Source of the DNA: Pirellulales bacterium
Lineage (GTDB): Bacteria; Planctomycetota; Planctomycetia; Pirellulales; JAICIG01
Length of the DNA stretch: 15,392 bases
Assembly (NCBI GenBank): GCA_025924495.1
Contig: JAICIG010000165.1
Span: forward strand, 1 to 15,392
Direction: 5' to 3'
The stretch's first letter is position 1. Each line of letters begins with the position of its first letter. This document shows, piece after piece, positions 1 to 7,500 of this stretch. Both the position numbers and the translations under genes were made by a program. The notes under the pieces are model-generated. The model was not told the DNA's origin. It made no database searches and was given only the letters and a program-made list of their open reading frames with translations.

Positions 1-2
1 AC

Positions 3-1040
3 GAAGATTGTACGCGCTGGTTTGCAAAGATGAACGTCCCCTGCTTTACGATCGGCAGTTGGTACGACTTCATGTGCGTCGGCTCGGTGCAGAGTTACAT
101 CGGCCGACAGCACCAGGGCGGCCCTGCATCGCGCGGCAGCCAGCAATTGTTGCTAGGACCTTGGCTGCATGGCAGGTTCAAGGAAACCAATCGCACGGGC
201 GAACTGACGTATCCGGAAAACGCCCGCTTTCCGATGGAAGTGCACATGATTCGTTGGTTCGATCGTTACCTCAAAGGCATCGACAACGGCGTCGAACGCG
301 AACCGACCGTGCGCTATTACGTGATGGGCGCCGTCGATGAACCTGGCGCGCCCGGCAACGAGTGGCGCACGGCGGACGATTGGCCGATCGCTGCCGAGCC
401 GACTTCGTACTATCTGCATGCGGGCGGCGAGCTGAAGCCCAAAGCGCCCGAGGCGGAGGACAACGGACGGCAAGCGGCGACCATGTTCCGTTCCGATCCC
501 GAGCGTCCGGCCAGCATTCCCGGCGCGGGCTTTCCCGGCGCGGCCGACGCTCGCAAGTTCGAAGCGCAGGCCGAAGTGCGCACCTTCACCAGCGAGCCGC
601 TCGCCGCTCCGGTCGAGTGGACCGGGTTGGTGCAAGCCGAGCTGTTCGTCTCCTCGTCGGCGCCCGACTCCGATTTCATCGTCCGCGTCAGCGACGTCTA
701 TCCCGACGGGCGATCGATCCTGATTATGGACATGGTTCGCCGGGCGCGCTACCGCGATGGCTTCGACAAGGAAGTGTTCATGCAACCCGGCGAGGTTTAT
801 CGCGTCGCATTCGACGTCGGCTGGCTGAGCCAGATCTTCGCCCCCGGGCATCGCATTCGCATCACCGTAGCGAGCACAGGCGCGCCATTCTACGAGCCGC
901 AGTCGAATACCGACGCGCCTGCCACGATCGAACCGACCGAGCGCCGCATCATCGCCGAGAACCGCGTCTACCATAGTCGCCAACACGCTTCGCGCGTCAT
1001 CGCCCCCTTGCCAAAGCAGGCGGCGGCCGCCGGCAAGTAG
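3..1040 (+). CDS. CocE/NonD family serine hydrolase, C-terminal part (5' end outside window)
   Basis: The reading frame is open to the left edge, so this is the C-terminal part of a longer gene. Family knowledge: CocE/NonD (X-Pro dipeptidyl-peptidase S15-like) enzymes are alpha/beta hydrolases that cleave esters or acyl-peptide bonds with a Ser-Asp-His triad. Two triad residues are visible. The Asp is in GSWYDF (bases 66-68), matching the GWYD motif of cocaine esterase. The His is in LGPWLHG (bases 168-170), matching GPWSH. The nucleophile Ser would lie upstream, outside the window. The second half, from about base 390 onward, fits the C-terminal jelly-roll domain (PF08530 type), with stretches such as SAPDSDFIVRVSDVYPDG and PGHRIRITVAS near the end. 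The stop is TAG at 1038-1040. One small oddity is Ser instead of the usual Gly before WYD. Substrate and cell location cannot be inferred because the N-terminus is missing. Confidence 0.9.
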   Translation, partial: EDCTRWFAKMNVPCFTIGSWYDFMCVGSVQSYIGRQHQGGPASRGSQQLLLGPWLHGRFKETNRTGELTYPENARFPMEVHMIRWFDRYLKGIDNGVEREPTVRYYVMGAVDEPGAPGNEWRTADDWPIAAEPTSYYLHAGGELKPKAPEAEDNGRQAATMFRSDPERPASIPGAGFPGAADARKFEAQAEVRTFTSEPLAAPVEWTGLVQAELFVSSSAPDSDFIVRVSDVYPDGRSILIMDMVRRARYRDGFDKEVFMQPGEVYRVAFDVGWLSQIFAPGHRIRITVASTGAPFYEPQSNTDAPATIEPTERRIIAENRVYHSRQHASRVIAPLPKQAAAAGK

Positions 1041-1094
1041 CGACGCTCCAATCGCCGCGCTGTTTTGCCTACCATTGCGGCTGAGTTTTCGACT

Positions 1095-1119
1095 CGCCTG
1101 CCGCTAGCCACAGCAGGCG
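1095..1119. terminator. GC-rich hairpin between convergent genes, possible bidirectional terminator
   Basis: CGCCTGC (1095-1101) and GCAGGCG (1113-1119) form a perfect 7-bp stem with an 11-base loop. It lies 55 bases after the hydrolase stop and 46 bases beyond the stop of the opposing TIGR03067 gene, where a shared terminator would be expected. No clear T-run follows on either strand, so an intrinsic terminator is not proven. Confidence 0.3.
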
Positions 1120-1164
1120 GCCAGCGAATGCAGATTGATCGCGGCGACGCCTAATTGTGTTTGA

Positions 1165-1635
1165 TCACGGACGCTTCAGCACTACCAGGTAGACGCTCGA
1201 GCCGGGCTGCGTCTTGAATTCAACGGGACGCTGCTTCATGGCGGTGTTGGTCGAGACGCAGATCTTCAGCTGCTCTTTGCTCAACTCGTAAATGCCCCAC
1301 ATGCTCTCGCCGTTGAAGACCCCGAAGGCGTCTTCATTGGGTTTAAAGTCGGCGGCCTTCGGGGTCGCCTCCGGACTCAAAGTCATCGTCGTGCCGACGA
1401 TTTCCTTCGCGCCCGCTTTGACCAGACTCATTTTATCTTTGTCGACGCGCACCAGCACGTCGCTCAACACATCGTTGACCAGATCGTTCGTTACATTCTG
1501 GCCATCCGCCTCGATCGAGTCGATCTTCCAATCGCCTTGCATCTGCTTGATATCGTCTTCCGCTTTGTTTGTCTTGTCCGCGTCCGCTCCTAAGAACAGG
1601 CACGCGGTCAGCGCGAGAAACAGCTGGATTTTCAT
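1165..1635 (-). CDS. Secreted TIGR03067 domain protein
   Basis: This 156-residue protein belongs to the TIGR03067 family, which is strongly expanded in Planctomycetes and has no established biochemical function. Family hallmarks are MQGDWKIDSIEADG (residues 32-45), a central GIYELSKEQLKIC (114-126), and the end RPVEF with a following VYLVVLKRP. The N-terminus MKIQLFLALTACLFLGADA is a short signal peptide with likely cleavage after ADA (residue 19), so the protein should act outside the cytoplasm. LTAC at residues 9-12 also matches a lipobox, but it sits unusually early and is followed by more hydrophobic residues, so I favour normal secretion. The ATG has a strong Shine-Dalgarno AAGGAAG (1642-1648 on the opposite strand), 6 bases away. 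The length is normal for the family. No operon partner is seen on this strand. Confidence 0.9.
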   Translation of the reverse strand: MKIQLFLALTACLFLGADADKTNKAEDDIKQMQGDWKIDSIEADGQNVTNDLVNDVLSDVLVRVDKDKMSLVKAGAKEIVGTTMTLSPEATPKAADFKPNEDAFGVFNGESMWGIYELSKEQLKICVSTNTAMKQRPVEFKTQPGSSVYLVVLKRP

Positions 1636-1977
1636 AAAGAACTTCCTTGCAACAGGCGTTAAGGGCGAACGAGGCTCGAGAGCTTGGTTGCCAAAATCTT
1701 ACCGCCCCCCAGGGCGTGGCTCAATTGTCTGCGTCGATCCAGCAAATGTGCAGCGCTCGCCGCAGGCCAAGCCTGAGAAATGGGCGTATAACGCTGCGTC
1801 CGGCCAACAAGATTCATGGCTCCGATTGCGGCGGCCGAGCTAGCATGTAGCCGCTGAACATGCGAGAATTCTTCACATGGCGTGAGAAAGACGGCGACAA
1901 AAAGCGTCGCCAGTGTTCTACATAACTCGGCCAGCTCAGTTCAGTTTGAAAGCGCTGTCATTGGAGTGATCTAGGCC
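1636..1977. other. Divergent intergenic region
   Basis: These 342 bases separate the TIGR03067 gene (leftward) from the small membrane protein gene (rightward), so they should hold promoters for both. I see the Shine-Dalgarno of the left gene (1642-1648) and a GGAG (1963-1966) before the right gene. A perfect 6-bp hairpin is also present: GGCGAC (1893-1898), a 7-base loop, and GTCGCC (1906-1911). No convincing -35/-10 pair was found by eye on either strand, and open frames here lack protein-like character. Confidence 0.5.
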
Positions 1978-2199
1978 ATGTCTCGCCCACAGTTCAGTAT
2001 TCGCAGTTTGCTCTGGCTCACGCTGGTCGTGGCGTTGGCGCGCACAGTCGAGCCGCCGGCTTCGAAATACCTGCGATCGCCAGTCCGGGCGATTCTTGGC
2101 GGCGTCACACCCAGGATTATCGTGCAACAGGAAGCAGAGCTGGTTGACATGTCCCCCGAGAGCCAGCCGCCTTCGTCTTCGTCGCCAGCCGCCACCTGA
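1978..2199 (+). CDS. Small membrane protein with planctomycete FSIRSLLWLTLVVAL N-terminus
   Basis: This 73-residue protein has no known function. Its start, MSRPQ followed by FSIRSLLWLTLVVAL, is a motif I recognise from many small planctomycete proteins: a short basic N-terminus and then one membrane segment (about residues 8-21). The remainder carries a Pro/Ser-rich end (SPESQPPSSSSPAAT) and is not conserved in any way I can name. A GGAG lies 11 bases before the ATG, slightly farther than ideal. It precedes the GMC oxidoreductase gene by 85 bases on the same strand, so co-transcription is possible. The match to the family motif covers only the N-terminus, so the C-terminal part may be degenerate or frame-shifted relative to homologues. 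It could also be an unexpressed frame; I judge it more likely real than not. Confidence 0.6.
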   Translation: MSRPQFSIRSLLWLTLVVALARTVEPPASKYLRSPVRAILGGVTPRIIVQQEAELVDMSPESQPPSSSSPAAT

Positions 2200-2284
2200 T
2201 TGCTGGGCTGCGGCGCTCGCAGCACCTTTTCTCCGCTCAAACATTTGTGTCGACTCAAAAAAGCCTCGGTTGTGGAGCACACCC

Positions 2285-4543
2285 ATGAACGGCGCGTATC
2301 GATCCCCTGACGAAGTTCGCAGGACATATCACAGCGGGTTCATCACCAAGAAAGTCTTTTCGCCGGAACGGATGCTGACCAAGGCCGACCGCGGCGTCAT
2401 CGACCGGCAAATCATCTTTGAAACGGCGCTGTGGCAGCCGCCCGCCACGGTCACGGTGCGGACCAATGTTTACGGCTGGGGCCACGATATCGCAGGGAGG
2501 TTCGCCCACGGACGCTGGACGTTTACGTTGCCGGGCGCGGATTTTCCGGCTGGCTTTCACATGAAGCTGATTCTCGATGACAAGTTCTGGATGGTCGGAG
2601 GCGACGTCTGGATCGACAAACGCGAAATGGATCACTGGTTTAATGACGGCGCCGCCTGGTTCGCTTATCAGATTCAATTCAAAACCAACCGCTGGAAGCC
2701 GAACAATCTGATCACGTTGCGGAACGACGTCGATGGCTGGGCCCGCGACATCTACGGAACCTTCCGAGGCGACTCGTGGATCTTCTTGCTCGACCGAGCC
2801 TATTACCCAGACAACTTCCAGGCCAAGCTGGTAGCCGAGCGCTCAGTCTATATGAACGGCGCCAATCTGGCGCTGACGTCAAGCGCTCCGTACGTCACGC
2901 TCGATGATCAGACGGCCGACTTCGCGGCGGCGCCAAATGCTTTTGTTCACGGCTACGACAACTTCCTTCCGCTCGACACGCCGATGGAGCCGTTGACGCT
3001 GCGTTCTGTCGGCCGCGAAGACGAAGAGTTCGATGTCTTAATTATCGGCTCCGGAACCGGCGGCGGTACGTTGGCCGATGCGCTGTCGAACCAAGGCGTG
3101 AAAGTGCTCGTGCTCGAGGCCGGCGGCATCCGCTATCCGCTGCACTTCAATGAGTTGTCGCGGAGCGAAGTCGATATCGAAGGGCGCGACCAGCTCGGGC
3201 ATTACAACAACCGGGGAAATCCTTACTTTACAATGGGGGTCCACTTCAATCTGGGCGGACGGTCGGTCTATTGGTCGGGCGTAATTCCGCGGATGCAACC
3301 TTGGGAATTCCGCAATGTCTGGCCGACGGTCGTGTGCGATTATCTGCTCAATGCGCCGCCAAGCGGACTCAGCGGCTACGACCGTGCCGAAGACCTGATG
3401 AATAAGCAGAAAACGCTCGGACCCTTCGCCGAAAGCGTCTGCACGTTCTTGAATATGCAGCTTGCCGGCAGTTTTATGGCCAGCGAATTGCCAAGATCGA
3501 TGGACCAGCCTGACATTAACGATGCCGGCGTGCTGCAGAACGTCGTGCGGCGAACAACGGGCGGGTTTTCGACAACCGATCTGTTGCTCGACTCGCTTGG
3601 GTTCTCCGACAGCGCGGGAAGAAACAATATAAGAGTCAACTTGCAGCACCTGGCGACTAGCATCGAGACATCAGGGCGCGAGGCTACGGCGGTGGTTTGC
3701 CAGGACCTGGCGGGCAATGTCGAGCGCCGTTATGAGGCGAAAATCGTCGTGCTCGCCTGCGGTTCACTCGAGAGTCCGAAGTTAGCGCTCAATAGCGGCC
3801 TTGTCGATCCCAACGGCAAAATTGGCATTGGGCTGACCGATCATCCCGCGTACTTCTATGTAAATCATCACGAGCTTCCGACGACTGGCCCGTTGGCCTG
3901 GCTGGGAGATCCGGGCGGCCACGCTAAAATTATCGTGCGTCCTGTGGAATCTGATCTGAATAACCACGCGTATTACATCGAGATGCTGATCAATTCGAAG
4001 TACTGGGACGCACGGCATGCGGACGACGTGCTTTGGCGTCATCTGGTCGACAATGGCCAACCGTCGCGGGTTGAGGTCAAGTTCATCTTCTCCAGCCCCT
4101 TAATGGACTCCAATAAAATCGTCGCCCATGGAGCGGGCCAGAAGACCGACGTGTACGTAGCGGAGAACAAATCCGCCGATGCCTACAAGCAGGAAATGGT
4201 CGTCGCCAGAAACCAGGTGCTCGGCGCGCTGGGCGTTACCGGGTTGAGCACGAGTTGGGTCGCGGACGAATGGAGCGAAGGGATTTATGGCACTGTGAAC
4301 CACGCTGGCGGCACGCTGAGGATGAGCGACGACGGTAGCGGCGTGCTCGACGAAAACTTGAAGTTCCTGGCCTACGACAACCTGTACTGCTGCGACGTGT
4401 CGGCGTTCCCCTCGATTCCGGCGGCGAACCCGTCGCTGACATTGGCGGCGTTGGCCTTGCGGTTGGCCGACACGCTGGCCGCCGCGCTCCAATCAGGGCA
4501 TGCTCCTGGCCACGCGGAAACCGTCGGCGCCGGTGTGGCTTGA
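2285..4543 (+). CDS. GMC-type FAD-dependent oxidoreductase with duplicated N-terminal module
   Basis: This 752-residue protein has two parts. Residues 250-752 form a GMC oxidoreductase, a family that oxidises alcohol groups (sugars, sterols, aliphatic alcohols) using FAD. The Rossmann motif is GSGTGGG (255-261), with the ribose-binding Glu in LEAGG (278). The flavin-site signature LGGRSVYWSG spans 323-332. The C-terminal catalytic region has NHAGGTLRM (672-680) and NPSLTLAALALRLAD (715-729). Residues 1-240 are an extra N-terminal region holding two copies of a roughly 40-residue repeat, possibly carbohydrate-binding. There is no signal peptide, so a cytoplasmic enzyme is likely. ATG 2285 was chosen because GGAG (2273-2276) sits 8 bases before it and because upstream in-frame sequence is unlike protein. 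The last 51 bases overlap the opposing kinase gene. The substrate is unknown; a sugar or glucan is suggested only by the neighbouring GH13 gene. Confidence 0.88.
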   Translation: MNGAYRSPDEVRRTYHSGFITKKVFSPERMLTKADRGVIDRQIIFETALWQPPATVTVRTNVYGWGHDIAGRFAHGRWTFTLPGADFPAGFHMKLILDDKFWMVGGDVWIDKREMDHWFNDGAAWFAYQIQFKTNRWKPNNLITLRNDVDGWARDIYGTFRGDSWIFLLDRAYYPDNFQAKLVAERSVYMNGANLALTSSAPYVTLDDQTADFAAAPNAFVHGYDNFLPLDTPMEPLTLRSVGREDEEFDVLIIGSGTGGGTLADALSNQGVKVLVLEAGGIRYPLHFNELSRSEVDIEGRDQLGHYNNRGNPYFTMGVHFNLGGRSVYWSGVIPRMQPWEFRNVWPTVVCDYLLNAPPSGLSGYDRAEDLMNKQKTLGPFAESVCTFLNMQLAGSFMASELPRSMDQPDINDAGVLQNVVRRTTGGFSTTDLLLDSLGFSDSAGRNNIRVNLQHLATSIETSGREATAVVCQDLAGNVERRYEAKIVVLACGSLESPKLALNSGLVDPNGKIGIGLTDHPAYFYVNHHELPTTGPLAWLGDPGGHAKIIVRPVESDLNNHAYYIEMLINSKYWDARHADDVLWRHLVDNGQPSRVEVKFIFSSPLMDSNKIVAHGAGQKTDVYVAENKSADAYKQEMVVARNQVLGALGVTGLSTSWVADEWSEGIYGTVNHAGGTLRMSDDGSGVLDENLKFLAYDNLYCCDVSAFPSIPAANPSLTLAALALRLADTLAAALQSGHAPGHAETVGAGVA
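2453..2830 (+). repeat. Internal duplication in the GMC protein N-terminus
   Basis: Residues 57-95 (bases 2453-2569) and 144-182 (bases 2714-2830) align without gaps over 39 positions with 17 identities by my count, at a spacing of 87 residues. Shared positions give the pattern T-x-R-x-x-V-x-G-W-x-x-D-I-x-G-x-F, then W-x-F-x-L, and then P-x-x-F-x-x-K-L. The second half of copy 1 (GRWTFTLP to KLILDDKFWMVGGD) loosely resembles the W-x-x-x-L to YKFVVDG-W-x-D run of CBM48/CBM20 starch-binding folds. That resemblance is inference, not a recognised domain hit. Confidence 0.7.
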
Positions 4544-7500
4544 TGGCGAGGTCCAGATGACCGACGTCGAATCGATTACTTCTGGATCGTTGAGATAGGT
4601 GCCGCCCCGCAACGGGCGATAAAACTCGTCGGTTGCCACGTCGTCGCGGCCGGGCTCAAAAGCCAACTCGGCGCCTTGACCGCTCACCCGGTTGTGGCAC
4701 CATTCCCAGACATTGCCGTACATGTCGAACAGTCCCCAATCGTTGGGACGCAGCGAGGCGACAGGGCGAGATCGTACGCCTGAGTTCGACATCGACCATG
4801 CATACCGGTCGAGCAATTCAGCGGCGTCTCCGATGGATAACTGCGAACGGCTGCCGGCGCGGCACGCATATTCCCATTCGGCGCTAGTGGGCAGTCGATA
4901 ACCAGTCAAGGAGAGCGAGTTGGCATTGACGCGCATGCCTGGGGCGTACTCGCCCGCTGCATTCGGCGCGTAGCACCATTGATCTTCCGAAATGCCGGTT
5001 TCCTGGCTGAGCCAGTTGCAGTAGGCGGCCGCATCGTACCACGACACTTCATTGACTGGGCAGTCGTCGGTCTGCGCTGAACGTTTATCGAACGGATGAT
5101 CGGGTCGAAAGCGAAGGAACTCGGCGATTGTCACTTCGCATGCTCCTAGAGCGTACCGATATGGCACGCCGACCGTGCGCGAAGCACCCGACGCGTCGCT
5201 CAGCGTTAGCTCGCCCGGCGACACAACGACTAGCCGCACGGAAGACGGCTGCGGATCTGTCTCGGATCGGTCGGGCAGTTGCTGCCAATGCTTCAATACC
5301 CAATCCACGGCGGCGCGGAATCCGTCATCGGCGTCTGCGTCGCGACGCCAGGCGAGCAACTCCTGTGCGATGCGTTGGCGGTCTTGCAGTCGCAGGCGAG
5401 ACCGGCCCAAGTCGCCCAGCACGAGCGCCAAAGCTCGCCGAATCGAGCCATCAGGTTCTTGATTCAACCGTTCTTCCACGGCGCGCGTATCGACTCCCAT
5501 GCTGCCTAATCGCTCGATCAGGTAGGTGCGCAAAGTCGGCGAGGAGGTCTGCCGCAGCAGCGGCCAGACCTTGCTCCATTGTCCGGCCAGAGCCAACGTC
5601 GCGGCGATATTCGCCTGCTGTCGAGCCGCCAACCCGGCCTGGGCTTGGTCCGCGGCGGCATCTGCTCGCAGCGCGGTCTCCAATGGCCGGAAACCGTCCG
5701 GCTCGCCCGTGGCGAACTCCGCGTAGGCCTCAGCTAATTTCCGCAATTCATCGGCGCCCGAAGCTTTGGCTACGGATGCCGCCAGCGGTTCGATGAGCGT
5801 GCGGCTGACGGGCTTCAGCGCTCGGATCCACTCGTATCGATAAAGCGCATTTTCGGTCATCAGGCAGTCGATGATGTCGGCGGCTGCAGCTTTCCAGCGG
5901 CGATCGCCGGCGGCGGTTCCGGCGAGAAACACCGCCGCGCGCAGTCGCCCGCGCGAATCGGCATTCCGATCCGCGACGAGTTTCCATAGCCGCCCGTCCG
6001 CCTGCCCGGGCCGATCTTGCATCGACGTGCGGATTGCCAGGGCTTCCACCGGAGTTGCGTTCAACAAGCGCTCGAGCAGGTAGTCGGACTGGCCCGGATC
6101 CACCGGCAACAGCGCCATCGCCAGATGTAATTCGCCGCGCTGGTCGTTCGTCCGGCGGGCCTCGGCCAGCAAGCGTCTTAAGGGCGCATTCAGCCAGCGG
6201 CGATGTGAAGCCATATCCCGCACGACGCCGGGCACGTCTTCGGTCGGAGAATGCAACAAGGTTTCGAGCTTGTGCTCCGATCGCACTCGCCCCAGTTGCT
6301 GCCAGCCGAGACCCGCCAGCAGCGCCGAGCCAACCGCCAGCCAGGAGCCCCGGACGGCGAACCGCCAGCCGGCTTGCCGCATCATCTTGCGTTGCATCGG
6401 CGACCAGTTGCGGCGGGTCGTCAGCAACGAGATTGCCAGCCATTCAATCAGCGAGGGGAGCCGCCGGGGCTCGGGCCGGGCATTCCACACGGCCGCTCGG
6501 TCGGCCAGCAACAATTCAGCGCGTCCTCGGCGCGTTTCCTTTAGCTGGCGCGTGAGCCATTCCCAGAGCGAGGGCACGAGATAATCGTGCGCCAGTTGAT
6601 AGAACTTTTCTCCCGGCCGCCCGCGCGCCGTGGGCTCCTCCTCGGCGTCTCTTCCGGCCGGATCAGTCGGCGTAATCAGTCGCAACTCACCGTCGAGAAT
6701 CCGGAGCAGGTCATCGAAGTCAGCGGGCCGACCGGCATAGCCTGAGGCTTCGAGCAGATCAAAATATGACCGCATGTGTCCCTTGATGGCCCAGCCCGAT
6801 TCCGGCAACAAGGCGCTCAAAACCGCGCGCACCGCTTTCTTGTGATAGCGGTGTTCCGGCGGGGCGGTCTTAGCGCTGAACGTTTCGTTGAGGAAAGTCA
6901 CGCCGACCCCTTCGGTCCCGCCCATTTTCTTGAGCGTTTCCGTGGTCCACGCCTTATCCTTCATCATTTCTGCAAACAGAGCCAATCGCACCGGGATGAT
7001 TTTTTCGTCCTCCGCCAGGCCGGCCACAGCCTGATCGAGAAACTGATGCTGATCCTTGCTGTTGTCGTCAGGCTTTCTCGGCAGCTTGCCAAAGGCCCGG
7101 CCAAACGCGGCCAGCACCTTCCGCGCGTGATCCTGGTCAAATAAATCGACGGCCGCCGAATTGTGGCCTTCGACGACGCGGACCTCCAATTCGCGCATGA
7201 ACCGCGTGGCCGCCATCCAGAAATCATCACGCACCATGATGATGCACTGCAGGTGTTCGCCATCGCATTGTCGTAAAGCCTCGACGAGTGAAGATTGCTG
7301 TTCCTCGTTCTTGGCGTGCAGCCATTGCTCGAATTGGTCGAGTACGATCAGCACCTTGCGCCCCAGAGGCAGGCTGTGAGAGCAGCGCAGTTCTCGCAGC
7401 GTTTCCTTCAGCGATAGCGTCCGCGGTGCGTCGGCGCATTTCCTGCGCAGCCCGTTGAGCAGTCGCGTTTCGGTGTCCTGTGCGGTCGCCTCGACGTAGA

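Noticed and set aside
153..986. Long open frame on the minus strand opposite the CocE-type hydrolase
   Set aside because: It is antisense to a frame with clear catalytic motifs, and its translation shows no recognisable domain; long antisense frames are expected in GC-rich DNA.
1893..1911. GGCGAC/GTCGCC hairpin as a terminator or riboswitch part
   Set aside because: It lies upstream of both flanking genes, has no T-run, and no wider conserved structure could be drawn around it.
2096..2284. Upstream extension of the GMC gene to an in-frame TTG at 2096
   Set aside because: The added 63 residues are Arg/Pro-rich and unlike protein, overlap the small membrane protein gene, and lack a ribosome binding site, while ATG 2285 has GGAG at good spacing.
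4493..5200. FGE-like C-terminus as a variable region of a diversity-generating retroelement
   Set aside because: The C-terminal lectin-like fold is the classic target site, but no reverse transcriptase, template repeat or second copy of the segment is present in the window.
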